A stretch of DNA of 64,000 nt from Pseudomonas antarctica (GCF_900624995.1 NZ_UYXQ01000011.1:44015-108014); one strand, 5' to 3'; positions 1 through 10,055 are shown, numbered from the stretch's first letter. Translations and numbers: made by a program. Notes: generated by a model from the sequence alone, not told the origin.

Positions 1-69
1 GTAAACACTGCGGCTGTCCGCAACTGTCCATTGGCTGCCATCGTCTTTGCGTGTGCGTCGTACGGACAT
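1..69 (-). CDS. speA: Biosynthetic arginine decarboxylase, N-terminal fragment (partial at window edge)
   Basis: Only the first 23 codons lie in the window; the gene runs off the left edge. The start reads MSVRRTRKDDGSQWTVADSR, which I recognise as the N-terminus of pseudomonad SpeA. The full enzyme is PLP-dependent and decarboxylates arginine to agmatine for putrescine synthesis in the cytoplasm. A purine-rich AGGGGA ribosome-binding site lies just upstream of the ATG on the minus strand. The neighbour order speA, SUI1-like, Nudix, DUF2333 matches the P. aeruginosa PA4839-PA4842 region. The identity rests on a short stretch plus synteny. Confidence 0.85.
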   Translation of the reverse strand, partial: MSVRRTRKDDGSQWTVADSRSVY

Positions 70-213
70 TGAAGTCCCCTATATATGAAGGCGAAGGCGC
101 CGCCCCTCGTTCGAGGCTGGCGCAGTCTAAAGAATGAAAATGACGATTTGCCTGTGAGCAAGGTAGGACCTCACTCGCAGGACAGAGTTTAGACACAGGT
201 TGGGAAGAGGCTT

Positions 214-585
214 TCAGCCGCCGGACTTCTTGGCCTTGTACCCGAGCTTGATCAGCTCGGCCAACAGCAACTCGACGTGATCGCCCTGGATTTCGATGAC
301 CCCGTCTTTCAACGCGCCACCCGTGCCACAGCGCTTTTTCAGCGTAGTAGCCAATTCCTTGAGAGCGTCTTCTGCAAGCGGCACGCCGGTGATGGTGGTC
401 ACCGTCTTGCCGCCACGGCCTTTGCTCTCGCGTCGCACGCGGGCAATGCCGTCGCCTTCAGGGATCAGGGTTTGTTTGCAGCTGCACGACTCCACGGGCT
501 GACGACAGTCCGGGCAGTGTCGACCTGCGTCGGTGGAAAATACCAAGCCACCAAGGGCGGCGAAGGATGCGGCTTTTTTGGCCAC
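214..585 (-). CDS. SUI1/eIF1-like translation factor (YciH family)
   Basis: This small 123-residue protein resembles eukaryotic initiation factor eIF1 (SUI1) and E. coli YciH. The family binds the small ribosomal subunit and influences start-site fidelity; its bacterial role is not firmly established. The N-terminal part carries four cysteines in CPDC and CSCK motifs. The C-terminal half is the SUI1 fold, with RGGKTVTTITG and KKRCGTGGALKDGVIEIQG. The open frame extends upstream to 723, but the family N-terminus (AKKAASFAALGG) and an AAGAGG site 10 bases upstream favour the GTG at 585. It lies downstream of speA on the same strand with a gap of about 145 bases. Confidence 0.88.
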   Translation of the reverse strand: MAKKAASFAALGGLVFSTDAGRHCPDCRQPVESCSCKQTLIPEGDGIARVRRESKGRGGKTVTTITGVPLAEDALKELATTLKKRCGTGGALKDGVIEIQGDHVELLLAELIKLGYKAKKSGG

Positions 586-767
586 CGGCAATCCTCTTGG
601 GAGGACAAAGACTGATCGGTGCTCGCAATGAGGATCACCGACCGCGAAGCCCCACTCAGGCAGGGGCAGCGCTACCGAACCACACAGGTGGTTCGGGTGA
701 AAAGTCGCGCAGTGTAACGGCAAAAAGCCGGCTTGCTAAGAGCCAAATAGCGCCAATTTATGCAACT

Positions 768-1310
768 TTAGCGACGTGAGGCCAGATAGCGCCGCAAGCC
801 CTCTTGAGCGTCAGGGCAGTAAGGCTTTTGTTCAGCTTCTTGCAGGACAGCTTCAATCGGTAAAAAGCGCGCCTCCATGACTTCTTCGGGCTGTAGGCGC
901 AACGGGCCATCCCAGACGGCGGAGTAGGATTTGCACCAGAGCCGACTGTCGCCATCCTCAAAGTAGAAATGGTCATGCTCAGTCAATTGCACACCCGCCA
1001 CCCCAAGCTCTTCTTCCAACTCGCGGGCTGCCGAATCAGCGTAGCTCTCGCCTGCCGCGACCATCCCACCCGCCGCCGTGTCCCAGAAGCCGGGGTACAT
1101 GGCTTTGCTCAGGGTGCGCCGATGCACACACAGCTCACCGGCTGAATTGAACAGAAAAATAAAGGTGCAACGGCCGATCAGGCCGCGCTGGCGAAGGTCG
1201 GACCTGACGAGGGTGCCGAGCAGGTTGTCCTGCTCGTCGACCCAATCGATCAGTTCAGCATCAGAGGCCGCGCGGTGCGTGGCCTCGTTTTGACTAGCGT
1301 CCATCATCAC
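768..1310 (-). CDS. Nudix hydrolase (YfcD-like)
   Basis: This 180-residue protein has a complete Nudix box, GGMVAAGESYADSAARELEE followed by ELGV, which fits GX5EX7REUXEEXGU. Nudix enzymes cleave nucleoside diphosphates linked to another moiety with a divalent metal. The length and the motifs RTFIFLFNS-like and HRRTLSKAMYPGFWDTAAG match the YfcD/isopentenyl-diphosphate-isomerase-like branch, whose substrate is unknown. Its ATG overlaps the stop of the upstream DUF2333 gene by 4 bases (ATGA), so the two are translationally coupled. The order is the same as PA4842-PA4841. Confidence 0.9.
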   Translation of the reverse strand: MMMDASQNEATHRAASDAELIDWVDEQDNLLGTLVRSDLRQRGLIGRCTFIFLFNSAGELCVHRRTLSKAMYPGFWDTAAGGMVAAGESYADSAARELEEELGVAGVQLTEHDHFYFEDGDSRLWCKSYSAVWDGPLRLQPEEVMEARFLPIEAVLQEAEQKPYCPDAQEGLRRYLASRR

Positions 1311-2374
1311 CCCTGGTTGAGGAGCTGACGCAAATCTATAACCGCGGCGTTTGCCCGGGAAATATAGTTGGCCATGACCAGCGAGTGGTTGGCGAGGATG
1401 CCAAAGCCACTGCCGTTAAGAATCATTGGGCTCCAAACCGGCTCCTGCGAAGCTTCCAGCTCACGAATAATCTGGCGCACGCTGACGGTGGCATTTTTCT
1501 TGGCCAGCACGTCGGCAAAGTCGACTTCAATGGCACGCAATAGGTGGGACAGGGCCCACGCCTGGCCACGGGCTTCGTAGAACACGTTGTCGATCTGCAT
1601 CCACGGGGTTTCCACCACCTCTTCATCGACCTGCGGCATTTCACCCGGGGCCAAGGCTTCGGTTTTCAGCGCCGTGTTCAGTTTCACTCGGCCCACACTG
1701 GCCGACAGGCGCTGCGACAACGAGCCCAAACGGGTGGCGACATCGCCCAACCAGTTGTTCAGGTTGTCGGCGCGCGCATAGAACAGCGCGCCGCGTTGGT
1801 TCGGGTCCGACAGGCGCGCTTCGTAGCGGCTCAGGGAGTTGATGCCTTCCTGGTACTCCGACTCACTGGACGGCAACACCCAGCTCTTGTTGTCGAAGTT
1901 GAAACGTGGCTCGGCCTTGGCCAAATCGGCGTCTTCAGCCGACTGCGACTGAGAGCGGGCGAAGTCTTTACGCAAGGCACGGGTCAAGTCGCGCACCTGC
2001 ACCAGCACGCCGTATTCCCAGCTCGGCATGTTGTCCATCCACAGGCCTGGCGGGAAACGGTCGTTGGAAATGTAGCCACCGGGCTTGTTCAGCAAGGTAC
2101 CGGCCACGGTCTTGAGCGTTTCGACAGTGGTGTAGCCCAACACCATCTGCTTGCCTTCCTTCTCGGCGGCAAGCTGGGCATTTTGCTGGACCGGGAACAG
2201 CGCCGGTTCTTCGCTCCAGTACCAACCCAGGGCACCGGTGACCAACAGGTACAAACCCAGCACGCTGAGCACGGCTCGGCTCAACACCAGGTTGCGAACG
2301 TAGCTACGGTTGGTCGACTTTGGCTCAGGGCCGGGGCCTTTGGCACTGCCTGCGCGGTTTTTCCAGTCCAGCAT
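1307..2374 (-). CDS. DUF2333 family inner-membrane protein
   Basis: This 355-residue protein starts with a basic, proline-rich cytoplasmic tail (about residues 1-28). One membrane segment follows (about 33-53, LSVLGLYLLVTGALGWYW), then a large, mostly helical periplasmic domain. I recognise it as the DUF2333 family, common next to the Nudix gene in pseudomonads. No catalytic motif is visible and the function is unknown. Its stop overlaps the Nudix start, so they form a two-gene operon transcribed away from gcbA. The 314-base space upstream separates it from the divergent cyclase gene. Confidence 0.85.
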   Translation of the reverse strand: MLDWKNRAGSAKGPGPEPKSTNRSYVRNLVLSRAVLSVLGLYLLVTGALGWYWSEEPALFPVQQNAQLAAEKEGKQMVLGYTTVETLKTVAGTLLNKPGGYISNDRFPPGLWMDNMPSWEYGVLVQVRDLTRALRKDFARSQSQSAEDADLAKAEPRFNFDNKSWVLPSSESEYQEGINSLSRYEARLSDPNQRGALFYARADNLNNWLGDVATRLGSLSQRLSASVGRVKLNTALKTEALAPGEMPQVDEEVVETPWMQIDNVFYEARGQAWALSHLLRAIEVDFADVLAKKNATVSVRQIIRELEASQEPVWSPMILNGSGFGILANHSLVMANYISRANAAVIDLRQLLNQG

Positions 2375-2688
2375 GGCGATATCCTTTCAATCACTTGAGT
2401 TCATGCACGTCATTTGTCCGGGTGCGTTCAAACACTCCGACCACAACCCTACCCCATCGTGCCCATCGGCGCGGGGCTTTTAACCAAAGTGGCGCGTGGG
2501 GAAGGTTGGACTATAAAGATCTTCAACAATAAAGCATGCACGCTTTTTACGCAGTGCGACCACAAGGTCTAAAACTGAATGGCACAGACGTGTACTTAAT
2601 TGACGTATGACACTCATGTCAGAGAAAAGAGGTGCTAGCATAGAGCCATCAGTCGCCCTCAGCATGCACCCTAACTAGTAGTCAGGAT
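2375..2688. other. Divergent intergenic region between the DUF2333 gene and gcbA
   Basis: These 314 bases hold the promoters of two divergent units. No open frame here has coding character. The half proximal to gcbA is AT-rich and contains a short palindrome and a sequence resembling a FleQ box, listed separately. A TATAAA-like box lies at about 2512-2517 on the plus strand. No terminator or REP is present. Confidence 0.6.
2591..2621 (+). promoter_or_regulatory. Candidate regulatory site upstream of gcbA (FleQ-box-like plus TGACA palindrome)
   Basis: At 2591-2604 the sequence TGTACTTAATTGAC matches 11 of 14 positions of the published FleQ consensus GTCANTAAATTGAC, counting N. It is followed at 2608-2621 by a perfect inverted repeat, TGACA-CTCA-TGTCA. 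Both lie about 70-100 bases upstream of the gcbA ATG. FleQ is a c-di-GMP-responsive regulator in pseudomonads, so control of a cyclase gene is plausible, but this is inference from short motifs. Confidence 0.3.
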
Positions 2689-4359
2689 ATGACCGAGCCA
2701 GAAGACCCCAGCCGTGAGCGTCTCAAGCACCATTTTGCCCAGCGGGTAATTCATCAGGCACGTCAAATTCTTGAGATCTGGCAACGCCTGCAACGCAGCG
2801 AATGGTCGAACGCCGATTTATCCGAACTCAGCGAGGCCAATCTGCGCCTGCTGCGCTTTGCCGAGCGCTTCGAACAGCCCGAGCATGGTCACCTGGCGCG
2901 GCATATCGGTGAATCCCTCAAAGCGGTCGATGAAAACCGTGGCCGCCTGAGCAGCCAGGTGATCACCGAACTCAATCGTCTGATGCAGCGCCTGTCCCGC
3001 ACCGGCCTGCGCCAGGGCGATCAGTTGGAACAAACCTTCCTGCCACCGATGCGCAAGCCGATCTACGTGATGCTGGCCGATCACGACCGCGCCGAGCGCC
3101 TGGCCAAACAGCTGGAATTTTTTGGCATGAGCGCCCAGCCACTCGACAGTGTGGCGGCGTTTCGCGCGTCCTTGGCTGAGCGCCTGCCGTCGGCGATCGT
3201 AATGGACGTGGATTTCTGCGGCCCGGGTCTGGGCCTCACGCTCGCCGCCGAAGCCCAGGAAGGCCTGGAACAAAAGCTGCCGCTGCTGTTTTTCAGCCTG
3301 CATGAAACCGACACCCCGACGCGCCTGGCCGCCGTGCGCGCCGGCGGCCAGGAATTTCTCACCGGCACCCTCGAGGCGTCGAGCCTGCTGGAAAAAATTG
3401 AAGTACTGACCTGTGTCGCGCAATACGAGCCGTATAAAGTGCTGATCATCGACGACTCGCGCGCCCAGGCCCTGCACACCGAGCGCCTGCTCAACAGCGC
3501 CGGCATCGTCACGCGAACCTTGATCGAGCCGATCCAGGCCATGGCCGAGCTGGCGGACTTTCAGCCGGACCTGATCATCCTCGACATGTACATGCCCGCC
3601 TGTACCGGCACCGAGCTGGCCAAGGTGATTCGCCACAACGACCGTTACGTCAGCGTGCCGATCATTTACCTGTCGGCCGAAGACGACCTGGATAAACAGC
3701 TGGACGCCATGAGCGAAGGCGGCGACGACTTCCTCACGAAGCCGATCAAGCCGCGCCACCTGATCACCACCGTGCGCAACCGCGCTGCCCGTGCGCGCAA
3801 CCTCAAGGCGCGAATGGTGCGCGACAGCCTGACCGGGCTGTACAACCACACTCATATTCTGCAATTGCTCGAAGACTGCAGCTTCCGCGCACGCCGCGAG
3901 AACAAGCCGTTGAGTTTTGCCATGCTCGACATCGACCACTTCAAGCGGGTCAATGACAGCCACGGCCACCCGATGGGCGACCGCGTGATCAAGAGCCTGG
4001 CGCTGTTTCTCAAACAGCGTTTGCGCAAGACCGACTACATCGGCCGCTACGGTGGTGAAGAGTTCGCCATCGTGATGCCCGACACCGACCTGGAATCAGC
4101 CTGCAAGGTGCTGGACGAAATCCGCGGGCGTTTTGCCGAAATTCATTACCCGGCCCAGCCGCAGGATTTGTGGTGCACCTTCAGCGCCGGGCTGGTGGAG
4201 CTGTGCGACGACTCCGACAGCTTGATGATGGCCGCCCAGGCGGATGAGGCGCTGTACCGCGCCAAGCACGCCGGGCGCAACCGCGTGCAAGCTGCGCGCA
4301 CGTCAAAGCAAAGTGCCACCTTTTCACCGGAATTCACTGATTCCGTCATAACTCTGTAA
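2689..4359 (+). CDS. gcbA: Diguanylate cyclase response regulator GcbA/AdcA (REC-REC-GGDEF)
   Basis: This 556-residue cytoplasmic protein makes cyclic di-GMP from two GTP. It opens with a helical region (1-120). A degenerate receiver domain follows (about 123-245), then a second canonical receiver (about 248-366) with acidic D255/D256, phospho-acceptor D299 in LDMYMP and K351 in LTKP. The GGDEF domain (about 378-540) has the active-site motif GGEEF at 455-459 and an intact inhibitory I-site, RKTD at 446-449. Architecture and position match PA4843 and P. fluorescens GcbA, which promotes initial surface attachment and lowers flagellar motility. It should be an active, feedback-inhibited enzyme. 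Confidence 0.93.
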   Translation: MTEPEDPSRERLKHHFAQRVIHQARQILEIWQRLQRSEWSNADLSELSEANLRLLRFAERFEQPEHGHLARHIGESLKAVDENRGRLSSQVITELNRLMQRLSRTGLRQGDQLEQTFLPPMRKPIYVMLADHDRAERLAKQLEFFGMSAQPLDSVAAFRASLAERLPSAIVMDVDFCGPGLGLTLAAEAQEGLEQKLPLLFFSLHETDTPTRLAAVRAGGQEFLTGTLEASSLLEKIEVLTCVAQYEPYKVLIIDDSRAQALHTERLLNSAGIVTRTLIEPIQAMAELADFQPDLIILDMYMPACTGTELAKVIRHNDRYVSVPIIYLSAEDDLDKQLDAMSEGGDDFLTKPIKPRHLITTVRNRAARARNLKARMVRDSLTGLYNHTHILQLLEDCSFRARRENKPLSFAMLDIDHFKRVNDSHGHPMGDRVIKSLALFLKQRLRKTDYIGRYGGEEFAIVMPDTDLESACKVLDEIRGRFAEIHYPAQPQDLWCTFSAGLVELCDDSDSLMMAAQADEALYRAKHAGRNRVQAARTSKQSATFSPEFTDSVITL

Positions 4360-4412
4360 TGGAAACGCAATAACTTCAGGCACTTATCTTTTGCTGTCGG
4401 TTGAAACCACGC

Positions 4413-6374
4413 ATGCGCCTGAAGCTGCTGACCAATCTGAATACCCTCCTTCTGGTGGCCGTGTGCCTGGCCCTTGGGGCCACGCTGTGGTGGTCGCAAC
4501 GCGCGCTGGAACGGCCTTACTTGCTGATGGAACGCTACCTGGGGCTGTCACAGACCTTTCAGAACCAAGCCGCGCGTAATATCGACGACTACTTGGCCAG
4601 CGGCGATGCCTTGCGCCTGAGTAGCGCCGGCCAGAGCCTGGAAAACCTGCTGCAACACCTGAACGAATTACCCGCTGACCTCGCGCAAAACCTGCGCCCC
4701 AGCCTGGTGGACCTGGACACCTTCAGCAAGACTGACCTGCTGGCCGCCGGCAAACTCGCCGGTGATCCGCAAGCCCTGCTGCTGCAAGCCGAACGCGAAT
4801 TGGGCGCGAACCTGGAGCAATTGAGCCAGTACGCCATGCGCGTCAACTCGCCAGAGGCCGCGCGTTATCTGCCGCCGTTGCTGGCCGCGTCCCAGCACTT
4901 GGGCACGCTGTCCCTGGCCCGCGACAAGCTGGTGAGCAGCGGGCGCGCGGAGCTGGCGGATGAGGTGGAGCGCGAAGTCGCCAGCATCCGCACCCAGGCC
5001 GACCTCTTGGCGCAGTTGCCGTTGCTCGGCGTAAAAGCCAGTGCCGAGTCCAACACTGATGATTTTTCCGCCATGATGGGCCTGGAAAACACCGAGAAAA
5101 CCGAAGCCCAAGACATTGGCGTCGACCTCAAGCGCGAACTCAACAGCCTGTTGACCCGCTACCCTGCTGAACTCAAACGCACCCGCGACCAGATTCAACT
5201 GCGCACCGCGCTGGCCGACAGCACCCATGTGAAAATCGCCGCCGTGCAGCAAACCATCGCCGGCCTAGAGCCGGTGGTGCGCGCACAACACGCCAAGATC
5301 CAGAGCGAAGTGCGCCTGATGCAAGGCGTGATGATCGGCCTGATTCTGCTGATCGCGCTGCTGATCGACACGCTACAACGGAAGCTGGCGCGCGTACTCA
5401 CCAACCTCGCACCCGCCTTGTCGACTTGGGCCGAAGGCAACTTCAGCCAGCCGATTGCCTTGGGCAAGACCAACCGCGAGCTGCACGATATCGAAGCCTC
5501 GCTCAACCGCCTGCGCGCTTATCTGGTCGATTTGGTCAGCACCATTCGCGGCAATGCCGAAGAAGTGGCCGGCAGCAGCCGCACCCTCGCCGAGCTGAGC
5601 AGCGGCCTGCACGACGGTGCCGAGCGCCAGGCCGGGGACACCGCACAGATCCGTGATTCGTTGGGTGAACTGGAGGCGACCATCCAGCAAGTGGCTGGTG
5701 ATGCCAGCCAGGCCGCGGGGGCCAGCCGCAGTGCGGGCCAGGCCGTGGAACAGGGCCAACGTGTGATCGGCCTGAGCCTGACCGGGCTGCATGCCCTGGT
5801 GGGCGAAGTGCAGCAAAACGCGCAGATGATCGAAAAACTCGCCGAAGAATCCGCCACCATCGGCGGCGTGCTGACGGTGATTCGCGCGATTGCCGACCAG
5901 ACCAACCTGCTGGCACTCAACGCCGCCATCGAAGCCGCGCGTGCCGGTGAAGCCGGGCGCGGGTTTGCCGTGGTCGCCGATGAAGTGCGCTCGCTGGCGC
6001 AACGCACCGCCGGGGCCACGGCCGAAATCCAGACGCTGATCGCTGGCCTGCAAACCGCTGCCCACCAATCGGTGCAAGGCATGCGCACACAGGTGGAACA
6101 CGCCGAAGCCACGGCCCAGCAAGCCCAGGCGGCGGACGGCGCCTTGGATGAGATCGTCGGGGCAATCCAGACCATTTCCGACACAGCGGTGCGCATCGCC
6201 GATGTGACCGCACAGCAAAGTGGTGCCGTGAGTGAGATCCGCGATAACAGCGAGCGGATTCATCAGATGGGTGAGGACAACTTGCTGCGGATCGGCCAAG
6301 GGCGCCGCCAAGGCGAACACCTGCTGGTGCTGGGTGGGCAGCTCAATACTGCTGTGCAGGCCTTTCGCGTCTGA
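4413..6374 (+). CDS. ctpL: Methyl-accepting chemotaxis protein, CtpL-like
   Basis: This 653-residue chemoreceptor has a first membrane helix near residues 9-28. A long helical periplasmic sensor region runs to about 300, followed by a second membrane helix at about 305-322, a HAMP-like linker, and a cytoplasmic signalling domain. The conserved hairpin tip ([20 protein letters not shown]) is near 490-515. Family and position fit P. aeruginosa CtpL (PA4844), reported to mediate taxis at low inorganic phosphate and to some aromatic compounds. The open frame reaches a TTG at 4401, but [10 protein letters not shown] is the family N-terminus, so the ATG at 4413 is preferred. No strong ribosome-binding site precedes either. 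Confidence 0.88.
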   Translation: MRLKLLTNLNTLLLVAVCLALGATLWWSQRALERPYLLMERYLGLSQTFQNQAARNIDDYLASGDALRLSSAGQSLENLLQHLNELPADLAQNLRPSLVDLDTFSKTDLLAAGKLAGDPQALLLQAERELGANLEQLSQYAMRVNSPEAARYLPPLLAASQHLGTLSLARDKLVSSGRAELADEVEREVASIRTQADLLAQLPLLGVKASAESNTDDFSAMMGLENTEKTEAQDIGVDLKRELNSLLTRYPAELKRTRDQIQLRTALADSTHVKIAAVQQTIAGLEPVVRAQHAKIQSEVRLMQGVMIGLILLIALLIDTLQRKLARVLTNLAPALSTWAEGNFSQPIALGKTNRELHDIEASLNRLRAYLVDLVSTIRGNAEEVAGSSRTLAELSSGLHDGAERQAGDTAQIRDSLGELEATIQQVAGDASQAAGASRSAGQAVEQGQRVIGLSLTGLHALVGEVQQNAQMIEKLAEESATIGGVLTVIRAIADQTNLLALNAAIEAARAGEAGRGFAVVADEVRSLAQRTAGATAEIQTLIAGLQTAAHQSVQGMRTQVEHAEATAQQAQAADGALDEIVGAIQTISDTAVRIADVTAQQSGAVSEIRDNSERIHQMGEDNLLRIGQGRRQGEHLLVLGGQLNTAVQAFRV

Positions 6375-6397
6375 CTCAGTCTCCCGTCAAAGCGCAG

Positions 6398-6499
6398 ATC
6401 AACATGTGGGACGAGCTTGCTCCCGATAACGGGGGGTCATTCAATTCATCTATCAACTGACCAACTGCCATCGCGAGCAAGCCCCCTCCCACATTTGAT
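6398..6499. repeat. REP-type inverted repeat
   Basis: Two facing REP units are present. The left arm is ATCAACATGTGGGACGAGCT and the right arm ends in GAGCAAGCCCCCTCCCACATTTGAT. They form an imperfect hairpin downstream of ctpL and may help end its transcription. In PAO1 a dipZ gene sits at this place; none is present here. Confidence 0.8.
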
Positions 6500-6672
6500 T
6501 TCCAGCGGCCTCAGGAGCGTATTACCCATGACCGGAATCCGGGCGGCAGTCACAAATTTTGCGCAATCCTCGCTAATCGTGCCGCCTACTGCATAGAACT
6601 GGACAGTCACAAAGGCTTTGCGGCATAGTCGCCGAGTTCTGCCGTACCCACATCAATAACAAGGAACAGCCG

Positions 6673-7128
6673 ATGGCGACCTTACTGGTTCTTCACGGAC
6701 CCAACCTGAACCTGCTCGGCACCCGCGAACCGGGCGTCTACGGGGCAGTCACCCTCGATCAGATCAACCTCGATCTGGAACGACGGGCACGTGAAGCCGG
6801 CCACCATTTGCTCTACCTGCAAAGCAATGCCGAGTACGAATTGATTGATCGCATCCATGCCGCGCGCGGTGAAGGCGTGGACTTTATCCTGATCAATCCC
6901 GCCGCTTTTACGCACACGAGTGTTGCATTACGTGACGCGTTGCTGGCGGTGAGCATCCCATTCATCGAAGTGCATTTGTCCAACGTGCACAAACGCGAAG
7001 CTTTCCGCCATCACTCTTACTTCTCCGACGTAGCAGTAGGCGTGATCTGCGGCCTTGGCGCCAGCGGTTACCGACTGGCCCTGGAGGCCGCCCTGGAACA
7101 CATTGAACAACCGGCCAAGCGCCCCTGA
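6673..7128 (+). CDS. aroQ: Type II 3-dehydroquinate dehydratase
   Basis: This 151-residue enzyme removes water from 3-dehydroquinate to give 3-dehydroshikimate, the third step of the shikimate pathway. It has the type II signature [17 protein letters not shown] with catalytic Y23. It also has the [16 protein letters not shown] loop and the IEVHLSN motif that supplies catalytic and substrate-binding residues. The length is normal for the dodecameric family. The gene leads accB by 24 bases, so aroQ-accB-accC form one transcription unit, as in other pseudomonads. An AAGGAACAG ribosome site precedes the ATG. Confidence 0.96.
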   Translation: MATLLVLHGPNLNLLGTREPGVYGAVTLDQINLDLERRAREAGHHLLYLQSNAEYELIDRIHAARGEGVDFILINPAAFTHTSVALRDALLAVSIPFIEVHLSNVHKREAFRHHSYFSDVAVGVICGLGASGYRLALEAALEHIEQPAKRP

Positions 7129-7152
7129 CCGACCCTTGGGAGTTGACGATTC

Positions 7153-7617
7153 ATGGATATCCGTAAAGTTAAGAAACTGATCGAACTGCTGGAAGAATCC
7201 GGTATCGACGAGCTGGAAATCAAGGAAGGCGAAGAGTCCGTACGGATCAGCCGTCACAGCAAGACCCCAGCCCAACAGTTCTACGCACCGCAAATGCAAG
7301 CGCCGGCTCCTGCCGCTGCTGCTCCGGCCGCCGCACCTGCTGCTGCCGCAGCGCCTGCAGCACCGGCTGAGCCTGTACTGAACGGCTTCGTGGTCAAGTC
7401 GCCAATGGTCGGTACGTTCTACCGCACCCCGGCACCCACCTCGCCAGCCTTCGTTGAAGTCGGCAAGACTGTGAAAGTGGGCGACACCATCTGCATCGTT
7501 GAAGCGATGAAGATGATGAACCACATCACGGCTGAAAAAGCCGGCGTCATCGAATCCATCCTGGTAGAAAACGGTCAGCCGGTTGAGTACGACCAGCCGC
7601 TGTTCACCATCGTTTGA
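7153..7617 (+). CDS. accB: Biotin carboxyl carrier protein of acetyl-CoA carboxylase
   Basis: This 154-residue carrier subunit moves carboxyl-biotin between biotin carboxylase and carboxyltransferase in malonyl-CoA synthesis. The N-terminal helical part (1-40) is followed by a flexible Pro/Ala linker (about 48-75) and a biotinyl domain. The modified lysine is K120 in EAMKMMN. The Ala-Pro tract is a normal interdomain linker, not a repeat of foreign origin. accC starts 17 bases after the stop. Confidence 0.97.
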   Translation: MDIRKVKKLIELLEESGIDELEIKEGEESVRISRHSKTPAQQFYAPQMQAPAPAAAAPAAAPAAAAAPAAPAEPVLNGFVVKSPMVGTFYRTPAPTSPAFVEVGKTVKVGDTICIVEAMKMMNHITAEKAGVIESILVENGQPVEYDQPLFTIV

Positions 7618-7634
7618 ACCGCGGAGCGCCTTCG

Positions 7635-8996
7635 ATGTTGAAACCTGCGAAGAAACTGCAAAAAGTCCTGATCGCCAACCGCGGCGAGATCGCGCTGCGT
7701 ATCCTGCGCGCCTGTAAGGAAGAGGGCATCAAGACCGTCGCTGTTTACTCGACGGCCGATACCGAATTGATGCACGTGAAACTGGCGGACGAGGGCATCT
7801 GTATCGGCCCGCCACTGGCGACCAATTCGTACTTGAAAGTCTCGAACATCATCGCGGCCGCTGAAGTCACCGGCGCTGATGGCATCCACCCAGGCTACGG
7901 TTTCCTCGCGGAAAACGCCGATTTCGCCGAACAGGTGGAAAAATCCGGGTTTGCCTTCATCGGCCCGAAAGCCGACACCATTCGCCTGATGGGCGACAAG
8001 GTTTCGGCCAAGGACGCCATGATCGCCGCCGGCGTACCCACCGTTCCAGGTTCCGACGGCCCATTGCCTGAAGACGAGGAAACCGCGCTGCGCATTGGTC
8101 GCGAAGTCGGCTACCCGGTGATCATCAAGGCCGCCGGTGGCGGTGGTGGTCGCGGCATGCGCGTGGTGCACAAGGAAGAAGACCTGATCGAAGCCGCCAA
8201 GCAGACGCGCTCTGAAGCGGCTGCCTGGTTCGGCAACCCGATGGTCTACCTGGAGAAGTACCTGACCAACCCACGTCACGTGGAAGTGCAGGTTCTGTCC
8301 GACGGCCAAGGCCACGCCATCCACCTGGGCGACCGCGATTGCTCGCTGCAACGTCGTCACCAGAAGGTACTGGAAGAGGCGCCGGCACCGGGCCTGGACG
8401 AAACCGCTCGCCAGGAAGTACTGGCTCGCTGCGTCAAGGCATGCATCGACATCAACTACCGTGGCGCTGGTACGTTCGAGTTCCTCTACGAGAACGGCCG
8501 TTTCTACTTCATCGAGATGAACACGCGCGTGCAGGTAGAGCACCCGGTTTCGGAGATGGTCACCGGTATCGACATCGTCAAGGAGATGCTGAGCATCGCC
8601 GCAGGCAATGTGCTGTCCTTCACCCAGGACGACGTGAAGATCCACGGCCATTCCCTGGAATGCCGGATCAACGCCGAAGACCCGAAAACCTTTATCCCAA
8701 GCCCAGGCCTGGTCAAGCATTTCCATGCGCCAGGCGGCAACGGCGTTCGCGTCGATTCGCACCTGTACAGCGGCTACAAGGTTCCGTCCAACTACGACTC
8801 GCTGATCGGCAAGCTGATCACCTGGGGCGCCACTCGCGACGAGGCCATGGCCCGTATGCGCAACGCCCTGGACGAAATCGTGGTAGACGGCATCAAGACC
8901 AATATCCCGCTGCATCGGGATCTGGTTTGTGATGAAGGCTTCTGCGAAGGGGGTGTGAACATTCACTACCTGGAACACAAGCTGGCCAACCAGTAA
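7635..8996 (+). CDS. accC: Biotin carboxylase subunit of acetyl-CoA carboxylase
   Basis: This 453-residue enzyme carboxylates the biotin on AccB using ATP and bicarbonate. It has the N-terminal [15 protein letters not shown] motif, the glycine-rich ATP-grasp loop [11 protein letters not shown], the metal and biotin site [14 protein letters not shown], and the C-terminal biotin carboxylase domain. The open frame begins at a TTG (7614) overlapping accB, but the ATG at 7635 has a GGAG site 9 bases upstream and is preferred. A strong hairpin terminator follows the stop. Confidence 0.96.
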   Translation: MLKPAKKLQKVLIANRGEIALRILRACKEEGIKTVAVYSTADTELMHVKLADEGICIGPPLATNSYLKVSNIIAAAEVTGADGIHPGYGFLAENADFAEQVEKSGFAFIGPKADTIRLMGDKVSAKDAMIAAGVPTVPGSDGPLPEDEETALRIGREVGYPVIIKAAGGGGGRGMRVVHKEEDLIEAAKQTRSEAAAWFGNPMVYLEKYLTNPRHVEVQVLSDGQGHAIHLGDRDCSLQRRHQKVLEEAPAPGLDETARQEVLARCVKACIDINYRGAGTFEFLYENGRFYFIEMNTRVQVEHPVSEMVTGIDIVKEMLSIAAGNVLSFTQDDVKIHGHSLECRINAEDPKTFIPSPGLVKHFHAPGGNGVRVDSHLYSGYKVPSNYDSLIGKLITWGATRDEAMARMRNALDEIVVDGIKTNIPLHRDLVCDEGFCEGGVNIHYLEHKLANQ

Positions 8997-9007
8997 GCGC
9001 TCCACCC

Positions 9008-9039
9008 AACAAAGCCGCCTTCGGGCGGCTTTGTTGTTT
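9008..9039 (+). terminator. Rho-independent terminator of aroQ-accBC
   Basis: A perfect 12-bp stem (AACAAAGCCGCC / GGCGGCTTTGTT) closes over a TTCG tetraloop and is followed by a short T-rich stretch, 12 bases after the accC stop. Confidence 0.92.
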
Positions 9040-9059
9040 CTAGACCATGGTGAAATATC

Positions 9060-9100
9060 TGTGGCGAACGGGCTTGTCACAACAAGCCTTGCTCGCCACA
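9060..9100. repeat. REP-like inverted repeat upstream of prmA
   Basis: The arms TGTGGCGA and TCGCCACA enclose GGGCTTGT and ACAAGCC. The result is a hairpin of the same general type as the REPs elsewhere in the window, but with a different sequence. Confidence 0.55.
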
Positions 9101-9176
9101 ACATCATGCTCTCGCGTAAACTTGCGCGCTTTCGCGGCCCACTGGCTGCACACTCATTTTTTCAAAGGTGCCCGCC

Positions 9177-10055
9177 ATGCCTTGGCTGCAAGTCCGTCTC
9201 GCCATCAGCCCAGAACAAGCCGAAACCTACGAAGACGCTTTCCTCGAAGTGGGCGCCGTCTCGGTCACCTTCATGGACGCCGAAGACCAGCCCATCTTCG
9301 AACCCGAACTCAATACCACCCCGCTGTGGTCGCACACTCACTTGTTGGCGCTGTTCGAAGACGGCACCGATGCCGCCGCCGTCCTGGCCCATATGCAACT
9401 GCTCACGGGCAGCCCATTACCCGAGCACCACAGTGAAGTGATCGAAGACCAGGACTGGGAACGCAGCTGGATGGACAACTTCCAGCCGATGCGTTTCGGC
9501 CAGCGCCTTTGGATCGTACCGAGCTGGCACGCCGCACCTGAACCGGATGCCGTCAACCTGCTGCTCGACCCGGGCCTGGCGTTCGGCACCGGCACCCACC
9601 CCACCACCGCTCTCTGCCTGGAATGGCTCGACGGCCAGGACCTGACCGACTGCAACGTGCTGGACTTTGGCTGCGGCTCGGGGATTCTGGCGATTGCTGC
9701 CCTGCTGCTGGGCGCCAAGGAAGCCGTCGGCACCGACATCGACGTACAAGCCCTGGAAGCCTCCCGCGATAACGCTGGGCGCAACAACATCCCTGAAGGC
9801 AAATTCCCACTGTACCTACCGGAGCAATTGCCCCAGGTGCAGGCCGATGTGCTGGTCGCCAATATCCTCGCAGGACCGCTGGTAGCCCTGGCGCCGCAAC
9901 TGTCGAGCCTGGTCAAGCCGGGTGGGCGCCTGGCGCTGTCGGGTATCCTCGCCGAGCAGGGCGAAGACGTCGCGGCGGCCTATGCCAAGGATTTCGACCT
10001 GGATCCAATCGCGAACCGTGATGGTTGGGTACGCATCAGTGGTCGTCGGCGCTAG
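9177..10055 (+). CDS. prmA: Ribosomal protein L11 methyltransferase
   Basis: This 292-residue SAM-dependent enzyme trimethylates ribosomal protein L11 at several amines. The N-terminal L11-recognition domain ([11 protein letters not shown]..., about 1-55) precedes a Rossmann methyltransferase domain. The SAM loop is [15 protein letters not shown], and a VANILAGPL motif resembles the NPPY-type motif. The open frame includes a GTG at 9168, but MPWLQ is the family N-terminus and an AAAGG site sits 8 bases before the ATG at 9177. Confidence 0.95.
   Translation: MPWLQVRLAISPEQAETYEDAFLEVGAVSVTFMDAEDQPIFEPELNTTPLWSHTHLLALFEDGTDAAAVLAHMQLLTGSPLPEHHSEVIEDQDWERSWMDNFQPMRFGQRLWIVPSWHAAPEPDAVNLLLDPGLAFGTGTHPTTALCLEWLDGQDLTDCNVLDFGCGSGILAIAALLLGAKEAVGTDIDVQALEASRDNAGRNNIPEGKFPLYLPEQLPQVQADVLVANILAGPLVALAPQLSSLVKPGGRLALSGILAEQGEDVAAAYAKDFDLDPIANRDGWVRISGRRR

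Noticed and set aside
7300..7380. Ala/Pro repeat tract in accB
   Set aside because: This is the normal flexible linker of biotin carboxyl carrier proteins and needs no other explanation.
7575..9107. Minus-strand open frame of 510 codons opposite accC
   Set aside because: It is antisense to a highly conserved gene and has no domain or start signal.
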